Source of the DNA: Bacillota bacterium
Lineage (GTDB): Bacteria > Bacillota_A > Clostridia > Lachnospirales > Lachnospiraceae
NCBI GenBank assembly: GCA_023407175.1
Contig: JAEYMU010000040.1
Coordinates: 84,038 to 148,037, forward strand
Direction of reading: 5' to 3'
DNA: 64,000 bases
In this document: in pieces, positions 17,959-27,047 of the stretch
Position numbering within the stretch: position 1 is the stretch's first letter
How the letters are laid out: the number at the start of each line of letters is the position of its first letter
The notes under the pieces: generated by a model
Seen by the model: only the letters and a program-made list of their open reading frames with translations
Told to the model about the DNA's origin: nothing
The model's database searches: none
Made by a program: the position numbers and the translations under genes

Positions 17959-19122
17959 ATGATCAGAAGCTACCGCGAATTATTTCAGCCCGCTCATACG
18001 TTGATCGGCATGGGCTGTATCAATGAAATTCCCCGCTATATTGATGCGTTTAACGCCAAGAAAGCGTTCATCATTTCAGATGCAGGCCTGGTTAAGATAG
18101 GAACTGTAAAGAGAATAACCGATGTGCTGGACCGTGCCGGAAAAGCCTATGAGATTTTTGACAAGGTTCTTCCAAATCCCACCACCGCCATAGTAAAGGA
18201 AGCAACCGAGGCTCTTCAAAAGGAACGCTGTGACTATATTATCGGTATCGGAGGTGGCTCCCCGCTGGATGTTGCAAAGGCCGTCGGCATTCTGGCGGTT
18301 AACGGCGGAGAGATCAGGACCTATGAAGGTATTAATAAATCGGCTAAACCGGCTCTCCCCCTGATTGCCGTCAATACTACCGCCGGTACAGGCTCCGAGG
18401 TTACCCGGGATTATGTGATCACCGACGAGGACAAAAAAATAAAAATGCTTATGGTGGATTCCAATTGCCTTGCAGCCCTGGCAATTGACGACCCGCAGCT
18501 TATGCTTGAAATGCCTCCTCATCTGACTGCGGCAACCGGAATGGATGCGATGACTCACGCGATCGAGGCATATGTATGCAAATCTAATTTCCCCTATTCT
18601 AACGGACTTGCACTCGAGGCCATTGCGCTGGCAGCGAAATCCTTGAAGAAAGCTGTCCAGGAAGGCAATAATGCAGAAGCCAGAACGGATATGTGCTGGG
18701 CTGAATATATGGCCGGGCTGGCATTTTCCAATTCCGGACTGGGCCTGGTTCATGCAATGGCCCACCAGCTTGGCGGCTTTTACAACATGCCTCACGGTGT
18801 TGCCAATGCAATTCTTCTTCCCTTCGTAATGGAATACAATTCATTGGTATGCAAAGAGCGATATAGCGCCGTCGCAAAGGCACTCGGAATTAATACCGGC
18901 AAAATGACTGCGGATCAAGCTGCCAACGCGGCCATTCAGTTCATCCGGGATCTATCCTGTGAGCTCAATATCCCCTCTCTTCACTCCTTAGGCTTTAATC
19001 CGGCCGATGTGATTACCCTGTCGTTAAATGCTTTGAACGATACCTGCTTATCCGATAATCCAAGAAGCCCCAGTCTGGTTGATGTTCAGAACATCTATAT
19101 GAATGCCTATGAAAGCAAATAA
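17959..19122 (+). CDS. Iron-containing alcohol dehydrogenase
   Basis: This 387-residue group III alcohol dehydrogenase has the nucleotide-binding GGGSP at 98-102 and TAGTGSE near 141-147. The metal ligands appear as D196, H200, H265 and H279. The family reduces aldehydes or ketones with NAD(P)H (ethanol, 1,3-propanediol or lactaldehyde types). It has no N-terminal targeting extension, so it is probably cytosolic. Given the aldolase in this locus, reduction of acetaldehyde to ethanol is a plausible role (inference). The ATG at 17959 has GAAAGGAG upstream; the frame is open further upstream but without a ribosome site. Confidence 0.88.
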   Translation: MIRSYRELFQPAHTLIGMGCINEIPRYIDAFNAKKAFIISDAGLVKIGTVKRITDVLDRAGKAYEIFDKVLPNPTTAIVKEATEALQKERCDYIIGIGGGSPLDVAKAVGILAVNGGEIRTYEGINKSAKPALPLIAVNTTAGTGSEVTRDYVITDEDKKIKMLMVDSNCLAALAIDDPQLMLEMPPHLTAATGMDAMTHAIEAYVCKSNFPYSNGLALEAIALAAKSLKKAVQEGNNAEARTDMCWAEYMAGLAFSNSGLGLVHAMAHQLGGFYNMPHGVANAILLPFVMEYNSLVCKERYSAVAKALGINTGKMTADQAANAAIQFIRDLSCELNIPSLHSLGFNPADVITLSLNALNDTCLSDNPRSPSLVDVQNIYMNAYESK

Positions 19123-19131
19123 GTGATAACA

Positions 19132-19171
19132 AAAAAGTGACTATTGCATTCCTGTGCAATAGTCACTTTTT
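19132..19171. terminator. Bidirectional terminator
   Basis: A perfect 17-base-pair hairpin (AAAAAGTGACTATTGCA, 6-base loop, complement) ends in a T-run on both strands. It lies between the convergent alcohol dehydrogenase and SorC-type regulator genes. Confidence 0.85.
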
Positions 19172-19192
19172 ATGTCAGCCTCATAGAATCTT

Positions 19193-20161
19193 CTATTCAT
19201 CGTCAAGGCTATCATCACCAAACCTGTTCAGTACCCATCCAGCCGTTTCTTCATTTGTAATCAGTACATTAATACATCCGCCGTTCAAAGCCCCGCAAAT
19301 ACAATTCACCTTGCTTTGGCCCATGGCAACACCGATCCTGTATTCCTTTTCCCTGATATTCGCCAACGGTACGGCGATTGTTCTGTCATCCAGCTGCCGG
19401 TCACATAAATTACCGTTAAAATCAATGACATGGGAGCAAATATCACCTACCGCACCTTTTTCAGATAATTGTAACATTTGTTCCTTACTCAGATATCCCG
19501 CACTGACCAAAGCGCTCTGATTTCCAAAGGAGCCCATGGTAAACATAGCTATATTTGATTTCATGCCATAATCTATAATTCTATCAATATTATGATCCTG
19601 AAGCATAAATTTCTTCAAGGTACTGTCATCAACCACAGCCGGTAAAGGCAGTATATAGGGTGTTCCGGATAAAGCCGATGAAAAATTCTTTGCTATCTCT
19701 GTTGCATAAATATTACTTTTCAGATTACTGATACCTCCGCAAAGCTGTACGGTCACAATGTTATCCAAATCGTTTCTTTTAAAGGCCGCGCGTGAACAAT
19801 GATAAATCGTTTCACCCCAGGACAGGCCGATAATATCCCCGCTCTTCAAAATAGAATCCAAATATCTGGCGGCTTCCTTTCCTAACTTGGCGATCGGATT
19901 TTCATCTGTCCCCTTCGGCACTATGATTACTTTTTTCAAATTAAATTTATTTTTAAATTTTCTTTCCAGATTGGATTCAATTTTCGTAGGATCATGTACC
20001 TCAACCTTAACAATTCCCGACTCCTTCGCCTCATTCAATAGCTTTGATATGTATGGGCGCGAAAGATTAAGAGTTTTAGCCACCAGATCCTGGCTAAAAT
20101 TCTGTTCATAATACAGCTTTGCCACTTTAACCAAGAGCTCTATTTTTTTGTAGTCATGCAT
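19193..20161 (-). CDS. SorC-family (sugar-binding) transcriptional regulator
   Basis: This 322-residue regulator has an N-terminal helix-turn-helix (about residues 15-45, DLVAKTLNLSRPYISKLLNEA). A C-terminal sugar-phosphate-sensing domain starts near 60, with GLSWGETI and GDICSHVIDFNG typical of the SorC/DeoR-Bacillus/CggR family. These proteins bind phosphorylated sugars and usually leave their operators on binding. It sits between the importer/kinase/alcohol dehydrogenase genes and the microcompartment operon, so it is the best candidate local regulator. The start at 20161 is preferred because GGAGG lies eight bases upstream; an ATG five codons earlier overlaps that site. Confidence 0.88.
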   Translation of the reverse strand: MHDYKKIELLVKVAKLYYEQNFSQDLVAKTLNLSRPYISKLLNEAKESGIVKVEVHDPTKIESNLERKFKNKFNLKKVIIVPKGTDENPIAKLGKEAARYLDSILKSGDIIGLSWGETIYHCSRAAFKRNDLDNIVTVQLCGGISNLKSNIYATEIAKNFSSALSGTPYILPLPAVVDDSTLKKFMLQDHNIDRIIDYGMKSNIAMFTMGSFGNQSALVSAGYLSKEQMLQLSEKGAVGDICSHVIDFNGNLCDRQLDDRTIAVPLANIREKEYRIGVAMGQSKVNCICGALNGGCINVLITNEETAGWVLNRFGDDSLDDE

Positions 20162-20373
20162 ATTGTTATCCTCCATTATTAAGAATGCATTACGGTATTC
20201 TATGCTGGCTATTTTTTAAACCGATACATTGAGCTTATGCTGCCAATAAATAATATAGCACATATTTCAGGAATTATAAAGTTGTTATTAAACATTTTCC
20301 TTTGATTAAAAATTATCATAAAAAGCAATCATTCCATCCTTTGCTTTGCAAAAACGCAGAGATGAACTGCTGC

Positions 20374-22455
20374 CTACACAATAAATCTCTCGATTGCGCC
20401 GACCAGCTGCTGCGAATCCTCCTTTAGACAGCCCGCAGATTGATTCAGGGATTCGACCGACCGCAGCTGATTACCGGAGATCTGGCTCACGTTATTGCTC
20501 AGGGCGGCAATCTCCTCCAATACAGCTGAAATATTCTCGATTGCGCCCAGGGTATTTGCACGGGTCCCTTCCATATTCTCAACATTCTCAATGATCTGCC
20601 TGAGGTAATCCGTCAGGCGGTCGACACTTTCATTAATACCCCGATATGATTCCGCTGTGTTTTTTACCGCGTTATCCTGTAATACGATAACATTTTCGGC
20701 GCCTTTTGCGGTTTTTACCACATTCCGGGTGGTGTCCTGTATATTGTCAATAATATTCTTTATATCGTCAACAGAGCGCTTGGTCTGTTCTGCAAGGCTT
20801 CTTATTTCACCGGCAACGACCGCAAAGCCCATGCCTACTTCACCGGCTCTAGCCGCTTCTATGGAAGCATTCAGGGACAGCAGGTTTGTCTGATTGGATA
20901 TGTCATTGATTACATTTGTAATTGAACTGATTGACATTGATTTTTCCGCCAGCTCCTCGATTCCCTTTACAATTTCCGTTGTTATACTTATCGTTTGTTT
21001 GGTCTGGCTGGTAAGCTCCTGTGTCGCAGCTGTTCCCGCCAGGATGCTCTTCTTGGTTCCCTCTGCAATTTTTCCGATTTCACCGGCGCTGTAGCTCATC
21101 TTCTCTATTTTTCCGGACAGGCTGTCCATTTGATTCAGGCACTCTTCCGCCTCCTTCGCCTGAGTATTCACTCCCTGCTCAATTTCATTCATAGCGGAAG
21201 AAATATCACTGGTGGCTTTCAAAAACAGCTCGGAGGTTGACGATACATTGCCGGATGCTCTGGATACCTCTTCGCTTGATTCCTTTACCTGGCCTATAAG
21301 CCGCTTCATATTGGAAAATGTATTGTTTATTTCATTAATCAATAACCTGAATTCATCCTTGCGCCTGGTTGTAAAATCCACTGTCAGATCTCCGGCTGCT
21401 GCCTGCTTCAGCTTCCCGATAATATCCTTGATGGTTCTGTCTATCCCATATGATATGAACAAACCGATCATCACGGCAATAATGCATGCAATGATTACAA
21501 TTAAAACAGTAACGTGCTTAATCTTTTCAACCTGTTTAAGTATTGTGCTCTGTGGTATGACCGCACAAACCATGGCTCCCGTATCACCGATCCTGGAATA
21601 CATAAATAAGCTGCTTTTCCCCTGGAATTCAACATTAAAGGCATCACTCTCCTTATCCGAGGATACTGCCTTACTATAAAAATCCTTATCACAAAAGATA
21701 GCCTCCGAAGCCTGTCCGGTACCACTGTCTGTTATCTCTTTGCCGTCCGCCGTAACAAATGCAAGACTCCCTGTTTGATCAAAATTCATGCTTTGAAGGA
21801 TGTCTGTAACGGATTTACGATCCATATCAATAACAATAAGCGAATCTTCCCCAGTGTAGCTGCGAACCAGCCGCAATGCATACTTTTCCGGTCCTACTCC
21901 CAGCCGGCTGTCCAGATAATCATCCTGTCCCAGCCAGAGTATCTTCGCCGTACCCTTGATTACTGCGCCGTTCGTTGTCTCAAAATAGCCGCCGCATATT
22001 TTACTTATTATCGATGTCAGTGTCGTTGCAGACTGCTCCGAATCCGATAATACGGAAATATGAGAGATAAAATCATCCGCCGCTTCTTTTTCCAGAATGT
22101 CATTTTTAATATTCTTAAAATTCTTTGTTTTAAGCGATATATCATAATCATAGGTGCCTAAAAAGTATTTATTCATAATGTTATCATTCAGATATTGATC
22201 TGATGCGGCTTCCACCGAATCCACACCCATGCTTATATACTTCCCTGTCATCTCAATCGCCTGCCGGGTAGATTTCTCATAGCTGCTTCGTATGCCCTCA
22301 GATGCCGTATTAAAGGAAACTGCCCCCAGAAATATAATAAAGGCAATCGGTACAAAAAAACAGACAATCAGCTTCGCGCGTATTGTTAAAAAGTTGTGGC
22401 TGACCTGATGCTTTACTTTATGATCAGCCTTACGCTTTATCCTACGGTTCTTCAT
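20374..22455 (-). CDS. Methyl-accepting chemotaxis protein
   Basis: This 693-residue chemoreceptor has a first membrane segment at about 28-48 after a very basic N-terminus. An extracellular sensor of about 270 residues follows (Cache-like in layout), then a second membrane segment at about 325-348, a HAMP linker and a long cytoplasmic signalling domain. The signalling hairpin tip contains [19 protein letters not shown]. Its position directly downstream of the microcompartment operon suggests that it detects a substrate of that pathway (inference). The ATG at 22455 follows GGGAGG. Confidence 0.92.
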   Translation of the reverse strand: MKNRRIKRKADHKVKHQVSHNFLTIRAKLIVCFFVPIAFIIFLGAVSFNTASEGIRSSYEKSTRQAIEMTGKYISMGVDSVEAASDQYLNDNIMNKYFLGTYDYDISLKTKNFKNIKNDILEKEAADDFISHISVLSDSEQSATTLTSIISKICGGYFETTNGAVIKGTAKILWLGQDDYLDSRLGVGPEKYALRLVRSYTGEDSLIVIDMDRKSVTDILQSMNFDQTGSLAFVTADGKEITDSGTGQASEAIFCDKDFYSKAVSSDKESDAFNVEFQGKSSLFMYSRIGDTGAMVCAVIPQSTILKQVEKIKHVTVLIVIIACIIAVMIGLFISYGIDRTIKDIIGKLKQAAAGDLTVDFTTRRKDEFRLLINEINNTFSNMKRLIGQVKESSEEVSRASGNVSSTSELFLKATSDISSAMNEIEQGVNTQAKEAEECLNQMDSLSGKIEKMSYSAGEIGKIAEGTKKSILAGTAATQELTSQTKQTISITTEIVKGIEELAEKSMSISSITNVINDISNQTNLLSLNASIEAARAGEVGMGFAVVAGEIRSLAEQTKRSVDDIKNIIDNIQDTTRNVVKTAKGAENVIVLQDNAVKNTAESYRGINESVDRLTDYLRQIIENVENMEGTRANTLGAIENISAVLEEIAALSNNVSQISGNQLRSVESLNQSAGCLKEDSQQLVGAIERFIV

Positions 22456-22527
22456 ATGATTTCCTCCCTTGTGATTCAATTATTCCTTTTCCGGCGCCGC
22501 AGGAGATAAAATACAGCAGTTGAAAAA

Positions 22528-22629
22528 GGGGACTGTCCCACTATTATTTGTTCATCAGCAGCAAACAGGCAAATTGATTATTACTTTAAATCAATATACT
22601 GTTTCTGAAAATAATAGTGCAACAGTCCC
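22528..22629. repeat. MITE-like palindromic element, 102 bp
   Basis: Imperfect 21-base terminal inverted repeats (GGGACTGTCCCACTATTATTT and complement, 19 of 21 matching) bound a core that is itself largely palindromic (AAACAG...CTGTTT). There is no coding capacity. It lies just past the Zn-dehydrogenase stop codon and before the chemoreceptor gene, so it could also act as a transcript-ending or stabilising hairpin. Confidence 0.55.
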
Positions 22630-22647
22630 GTTTTATTTTCATTCAGA

Positions 22648-23712
22648 TTACAGTTCCGGCTTAAATAAAACCTTTGTAAACACCTCTGTCCTGTTATACA
22701 TCATTTCAAATACCTGTTTACATTCCTCGAGGCGGACACGGTGCGTTATGAGCGGATTTACGTTGATCTGCCCGCTATGCATAAATTCGAGAGCACTCTG
22801 CCATTCATTAACCGGCAGTGGATTAATAGAAGAGTTCCAGCTGCCGTAGATTTTTAATTCCCCCCGTAAAATACTGGCAATGGCTTTATTGGGAAAGGTA
22901 ACATCATCGTATGTAATGCCTCCGTATACAACCTCTCCGTTTTTCTTACAAGCTTCAACCGCCTGTACATGGGTGATTTTATTCCCGGCAAATTCAATCG
23001 CGATGTCGACACCTTCACCCCCGGTTAACTCTTTGATTGCCTTCACGGCATCCCCTTCCTTACCGTTTACGCCATGGGTGGCACCAAGACGCTTCGCCAG
23101 CCTTAATTTATCCTCCGCTACATCGACAGCAATCACTGTGGTACAGCCCAGGGCCTTCAGCCACTGTGCCGTTATATAGCCAATTGCCCCCAGCCCAAAC
23201 ACCGCAGCTGATTTTCCGGCTATAATTTCCACTTTTCTGACAGCATGAAGGCCCACGGATACCGGATCTGTAAAAGAGCCCATTTCATAATCCACGTTGG
23301 CGGGAAGCTTTAAGCAGTTTCCCGACTCAACAACAATATATTCCGCCATCGCCCCGTCTCTTCTTGAACCATAGTAATCATAGGTATCACATAAATGCGA
23401 CTGACCAACCTTGCAATACTGGCATTCCCCGCATGGAAGCAGGGGCATTACCGCCACCCTGTCCCCGATGGCAAGTCCTCCCTTGACCTTATCGCCGCAA
23501 TTAATAACTTCACCGGCAAATTCATGACCGATTGTGGTTGGGAAATGATAGGTTCCCTTTACCATAACACGGGGTATGTCAGAGCCGCAGACCCCGCAGC
23601 TTTTCACCTTAATTAAAACCTGGGTATCCTTCTCGATTGACGGGACATCAACCTCAACACATCTGATATCCTTTGGTGCAAATAAACGTACCGCTCTCAT
23701 CTTCTGAGCCAT
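22648..23712 (-). CDS. Zinc-dependent alcohol/polyol dehydrogenase
   Basis: This 354-residue medium-chain dehydrogenase has a catalytic zinc site (C42 in SCGVCGSD, GHE at 62-64) and structural zinc cysteines C94, C97, C100 and C108. The Rossmann motif GLGAIGY is near 174. It resembles sorbitol, galactitol-1-phosphate and related polyol(-phosphate) dehydrogenases. It is the last gene of the microcompartment operon, downstream of deoC. It could oxidise a polyol phosphate to the sugar phosphate used by the aldolase, or reduce an aldehyde product; sequence alone does not decide. The ATG follows AAGGAGG. No targeting helix is present. Confidence 0.85.
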   Translation of the reverse strand: MAQKMRAVRLFAPKDIRCVEVDVPSIEKDTQVLIKVKSCGVCGSDIPRVMVKGTYHFPTTIGHEFAGEVINCGDKVKGGLAIGDRVAVMPLLPCGECQYCKVGQSHLCDTYDYYGSRRDGAMAEYIVVESGNCLKLPANVDYEMGSFTDPVSVGLHAVRKVEIIAGKSAAVFGLGAIGYITAQWLKALGCTTVIAVDVAEDKLRLAKRLGATHGVNGKEGDAVKAIKELTGGEGVDIAIEFAGNKITHVQAVEACKKNGEVVYGGITYDDVTFPNKAIASILRGELKIYGSWNSSINPLPVNEWQSALEFMHSGQINVNPLITHRVRLEECKQVFEMMYNRTEVFTKVLFKPEL

Positions 23713-23747
23713 AGTAATTCCTCCTTAAATTATCTGCCTGCCACCTG

Positions 23748-24518
23748 TTAATATGCACTTGTCGAGGCAGTTCCATTTATAATGGAAATACCGGAACTCG
23801 TTCCGAGACGGTTGGCTCCTGCCTCAATCATTTCTTTTGCGGTTTGCGCAGACTTTACTCCGCCGGATGCCTTAACGCCCATTTCCGATCCGACTGTTTT
23901 TCGCATCAGCCGAATATCCTCCACTGTAGCACCCCCGGTGGAAAAGCCTGTTGATGTCTTTACAAAATCGGCTCCCACCTCTTTACATATCTTGCACGCA
24001 TGAATTTTTTCATCATCTGTCAACAGACAGGTTTCAATAATAACCTTGACGACAGCTCTTCCATTCACACCGATTACAACATTGGCGATATCCTTTTTTA
24101 CAAAATCCCAGTTTCCTGATTTTATCATTCCGACATTAACTACCATATCCACTTCTTTTGCGCCGTTTTCAATCGCTTCGTTGGCCTCAAAAACCTTTGC
24201 CTTTGTGGTCGTGGCTCCCAGAGGGAAGCCAATAACGGTACACACCTTTACATTGGAGCCTCTTAGCTCCTCGAAGCACTGCGGAACATAGGACGGGTTT
24301 ACACAAACGGAGCAAAAATTGTTGTCCTTTGCTTCCTGGCAAAGCTTCTTAATTCCGTCAACGGTTGCATCCTGCTTCAGCAGGGTATGATCAATCATTC
24401 CTGCAATATTGCTGTTCCCTGAGAGCCCCCCGGTTTTCGCCGCAAATCCGCCCTCTCTTGCTAATCTTTGATAAATTTCGTCTACAATTCTTTCAATCAA
24501 TTTATCTGCTTCTGTCAT
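23748..24518 (-). CDS. deoC: Deoxyribose-phosphate aldolase with microcompartment-targeting helix
   Basis: This 256-residue aldolase cleaves 2-deoxyribose-5-phosphate to acetaldehyde and glyceraldehyde-3-phosphate. The Schiff-base lysine is K187 in VKTSTGF, with K216 in VKASGG and D124 in VDMVVN as the other catalytic residues. About 38 residues precede the normal start of the fold. They begin with an amphipathic helix (about 4-20, [13 protein letters not shown]) followed by a Gly/Ser-rich linker, the classic form of an encapsulation peptide. It lies among BMC shell genes, which supports location inside the compartment. The ATG at 24518 has a perfect GGAGG site. Confidence 0.93.
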   Translation of the reverse strand: MTEADKLIERIVDEIYQRLAREGGFAAKTGGLSGNSNIAGMIDHTLLKQDATVDGIKKLCQEAKDNNFCSVCVNPSYVPQCFEELRGSNVKVCTVIGFPLGATTTKAKVFEANEAIENGAKEVDMVVNVGMIKSGNWDFVKKDIANVVIGVNGRAVVKVIIETCLLTDDEKIHACKICKEVGADFVKTSTGFSTGGATVEDIRLMRKTVGSEMGVKASGGVKSAQTAKEMIEAGANRLGTSSGISIINGTASTSAY

Positions 24519-24557
24519 AATTACCTCCATTTTGTGCTTCCAAAATCCAACTATACT

Positions 24558-24857
24558 TTAAATATGAAACGATGAGTGAACCTCTGCTTCGGAAATAGCA
24601 GGCAACTGATCCAATATGCCCAAAATCGCGGCATCCGTATAAACATCATTTCCAATAATCATCTTTGCAGAACCGCCCTCCGCCGTATACAGCACATAAT
24701 CACCGATTCCGGCACAGCTATTATCCATGGCAAGCAGAACCGGACCGCGTTCCGCGCCTGATTCATCCACCCCCCGAATCATCATAAGCTTTTTCCCATA
24801 GTGGGAGGGAATCTTAATTATTGAAATTAAATTGCCTACTACCTTTCCTATTGTCAA
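24558..24857 (-). CDS. BMC pentameric vertex protein (EutN/CcmL type), copy 1
   Basis: This 99-residue protein matches the EutN/CcmL (BMC-P) fold. It starts TIGKVVGNLIS after the initiator and ends with the conserved TDAAILGILD segment. Pentamers of this family cap the vertices of the microcompartment shell. The start is a TTG with GGAAAGGA about eight bases upstream, four bases downstream of the TAA of the preceding hexamer gene. The frame is open further upstream only through overlap with that gene. Three paralogues in one locus is usual for many BMC types. Confidence 0.9.
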   Translation of the reverse strand: MTIGKVVGNLISIIKIPSHYGKKLMMIRGVDESGAERGPVLLAMDNSCAGIGDYVLYTAEGGSAKMIIGNDVYTDAAILGILDQLPAISEAEVHSSFHI

Positions 24858-24858
24858 T

Positions 24859-25281
24859 TTATTTTTCCTTTCCCGGAAGAATATTTTCAACATCACTGTG
24901 AGGACGGGGAATAACATGAACCGATACCAATTCACCTACGCGCTTAGCCGCTGCCGCGCCAGCCTCTGTAGCCGCCTTTACAGCTCCGACATCTCCCCTT
25001 ACCATGACGGTAACCAGACCGCTTCCTATCATTTCCTTGCCTATCATTTTGACATTAGCAGCCTTTACCATAGCATCTGCCGCTTCGATGGCTCCTACTA
25101 ATCCTCTTGTTTCTATCATTCCTAATGCATTCTGTTCCATTATTTTCATTTCCTTTCTGATTGGTTTTTGATCGACTGATATTTTATTTTCAACTCTGGC
25201 TGAAACCGGATTATTCCCTGGCTGCAAGACATCGGCGGCTTTATTTTCCACTGTCTTTAAAGTCTTCTTCATTGTATCCAT
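24859..25281 (-). CDS. BMC hexameric shell protein, copy 1, with possible 47-residue N-terminal extension
   Basis: The BMC-H (PduA/CcmK-like) domain starts at [20 protein letters not shown] and has the pore loop GSGLV and the conserved HVIPRPH strand. Hexamers tile the shell facets. Two starts are plausible. The ATG at 25140, with AAAGGAA nine bases upstream, gives an ordinary 93-residue protein. The ATG at 25281 overlaps the stop of the upstream BMC-H gene as TAATG, which favours coupled translation, and adds a basic, helix-prone N-terminus of 47 residues. Both forms could be made, as with PduB and PduB' in propanediol compartments (analogy, not evidence). Confidence 0.9.
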   Translation of the reverse strand: MDTMKKTLKTVENKAADVLQPGNNPVSARVENKISVDQKPIRKEMKIMEQNALGMIETRGLVGAIEAADAMVKAANVKMIGKEMIGSGLVTVMVRGDVGAVKAATEAGAAAAKRVGELVSVHVIPRPHSDVENILPGKEK

Positions 25282-25550
25282 TACGGAAGAATTCCTTCGA
25301 CATCCTCATGCGGACGCGGAATTACATGAATGGACACAACCTCCCCGATTCTCTTTGCCGCTGCCGCTCCGGCCTCCGTAGCTGATTTTACAGCTCCGAC
25401 GTCTCCTCTTACCAATACAGTAACCAATCCGCTGCCAGCCTTTTCTTTTCCGATCAATTGTACATTTGCTGATTTCACCATTGCGTCAGCTGCCTCAATT
25501 GCCGCCACAAGGCCTCTTGTTTCCACCATTCCTAGTGCATTTTTTTCCAT
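25281..25550 (-). CDS. BMC hexameric shell protein, copy 2
   Basis: This 89-residue BMC-H protein starts [20 protein letters not shown], has the pore loop GSGLV and ends with [15 protein letters not shown]. It is about 80 percent identical by eye to the BMC domain of the next gene, so the pair looks like a recent tandem duplication. The ATG at 25550 follows AAAGGAG; a GTG six codons upstream is unlikely. It lies downstream of two BMC-P genes in the same operon. Confidence 0.95.
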   Translation of the reverse strand: MEKNALGMVETRGLVAAIEAADAMVKSANVQLIGKEKAGSGLVTVLVRGDVGAVKSATEAGAAAAKRIGEVVSIHVIPRPHEDVEGILP

Positions 25551-25578
25551 TCCCGATACTCCTTTCACACTTAAATTT

Positions 25579-25842
25579 TTATTTTTGAAGCCTCATTTCA
25601 TCTACAATGCCTACGATACTTGCATCCACAGGTACCATTCCAGCATTCAGAGCATTTGCTCCTTCCTTGCTGGAAGCAATGTAAACTTCATCACCATAAC
25701 CTGCCACATGGGATGCGTCTGCCGCCACCAGTATTTTATCCCCCATGTCCTTCGATAATCTGACAATAAGCAGCTTCACACCTGTGAGGGTTATATCCTT
25801 CGCCGTTGAAGTAATTGTACCAATAACCCTGCCGACAAACAT
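25579..25842 (-). CDS. BMC pentameric vertex protein (EutN/CcmL type), copy 2
   Basis: This 87-residue BMC-P protein starts [15 protein letters not shown] and ends with [12 protein letters not shown], both typical of EutN/CcmL vertex proteins. The ATG at 25842 has GGAGGTG at the right distance. The frame is open for 27 more codons upstream, but those residues do not resemble the family. Confidence 0.92.
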   Translation of the reverse strand: MFVGRVIGTITSTAKDITLTGVKLLIVRLSKDMGDKILVAADASHVAGYGDEVYIASSKEGANALNAGMVPVDASIVGIVDEMRLQK

Positions 25843-25923
25843 CTTTTCACCTCCAAGTCCCGGACCGGTATTAATATTTATATCCCATGAAAGTACATGG
25901 GAGCGACAAGATAACCGGAACAA

Positions 25924-26238
25924 TCACTCCGGTGTATCTTTGCCTTCGTATTTATGAAAGACGGTTTTTCCATCTATTTCTATGGAATCAATAATTCCGA
26001 TAATCGCCGCGTCCACCGGCCTCTTTTCTGAGATTGCAGAAAGTCTGGCCGAGCTTCCGCTCACCACCAGCACCGTCTCCATCTCACCCGCCCCCACCGT
26101 GTCTACGGCAACATAAATCTTCGACCCCGGCTGCATGGTATTCATATCAATTGTTCTTACGACAAGAAGGGACAGTCCCTTCAGCCCGTCTGTTTTATTC
26201 GTGCTTACGACATTACCAATTACTTTGCATACCTCCAT
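25924..26238 (-). CDS. BMC pentameric vertex protein (EutN/CcmL type), copy 3
   Basis: This 104-residue BMC-P protein starts MEVCKVIGNVVSTNKTDG, carries the VDTVGAGEMETVLVVSGSSAR core and has the conserved VDAAIIGIID segment. A C-terminal tail of about 18 residues (charged, KTVFHKYEGKD) extends past the usual end. A GGGGGATC site precedes the ATG. It lies in the shell operon after the BMC-associated protein of unknown function. Confidence 0.92.
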   Translation of the reverse strand: MEVCKVIGNVVSTNKTDGLKGLSLLVVRTIDMNTMQPGSKIYVAVDTVGAGEMETVLVVSGSSARLSAISEKRPVDAAIIGIIDSIEIDGKTVFHKYEGKDTPE

Positions 26239-26308
26239 AGTGATCCCCCGTTTCTGCGTATGGCCATGATCTATTCAACGCCGTCCCGGCAATATCGGAA
26301 AACAGTCT

Positions 26309-27025
26309 TTACTCCGGACAAAGCCGTATAATCCTTATATTATTCTCACAGATTATATCATTGGCCAGCGGGGTAATGATGCATCTGGCACTCACCGTAA
26401 TTTCGCCACTCCCTTCTCTCAGGGCATTTTTCACATCCTCTTCCAATAATACGGAAGGAGCGGCAATCTCTTTGCTCTTTGCTTCCGGCTGATTGAGATA
26501 ACAGATTCCGCACCCCAGTGCTTTTGCCTCAGCAAGCAGCTTATGATAGGTTTTCTGCACCAGATTCCTGTTTTCTATTCTCCTCGGCAGAACAATTCGT
26601 ACCTGTTTTCCTAAAAGCAGTGCCTTAATCAGCAATTTTACCGCCGGGTGGCAGCTGCCTCCAAGCTTGACCAACTGCTCCAAAAGCTCGATGTCCGGTG
26701 CATATATATCCATCTGCCGCACCTCGTCAAGACACCCATTCCATTTCCTGCATGTGGCCGGATTTTCGATATCATATACAAAATCCACCTGCATTTGCGC
26801 CCGCAATGCCCTCATATATTCCGCGAACTCCAAATCCCTGCAGATATTTTCCAGTGTCATTACAATTGCTTTCGGCTCCCCGGGATTTTCTTTTTTATCA
26901 GCTATGGCAGCTTTTTTATCAGCATCCGGTTCCTTACCCGCAATCAGTTCTCTGACGCTGCTGTCATTTAGTTGATTTATGTATTCTCTTACTAAATCCT
27001 CAATCATTTTTTTATGATCCGCCAC
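26309..27025 (-). CDS. BMC-associated protein of unknown function with targeting-like helix
   Basis: This 238-residue protein has an N-terminal amphipathic helix (about residues 6-19, KMIEDLVREYINQL) and a charged, disordered-looking linker to about 60. A mixed alpha/beta domain follows, ending in ITVSARCIITPLANDII, a tail seen in several BMC-associated proteins. The overall layout recalls the TIGR02536-type proteins of Gram-positive eut/pdu loci, whose biochemical role is not established. The GTG at 27025 has GGAGG seven bases upstream; an ATG at 27055, overlapping the tpiA end, is the alternative. No catalytic motif is recognised. Confidence 0.65.
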   Translation of the reverse strand: MADHKKMIEDLVREYINQLNDSSVRELIAGKEPDADKKAAIADKKENPGEPKAIVMTLENICRDLEFAEYMRALRAQMQVDFVYDIENPATCRKWNGCLDEVRQMDIYAPDIELLEQLVKLGGSCHPAVKLLIKALLLGKQVRIVLPRRIENRNLVQKTYHKLLAEAKALGCGICYLNQPEAKSKEIAAPSVLLEEDVKNALREGSGEITVSARCIITPLANDIICENNIRIIRLCPE

Positions 27026-27047
27026 ACCCAGTCCTCCATTTGACACA

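Noticed and set aside
18076..18795. Minus-strand open frame (239 codons) opposite the iron alcohol dehydrogenase gene
   Set aside because: Shadow frame with no ribosome site and an unusual Cys/His-rich composition.
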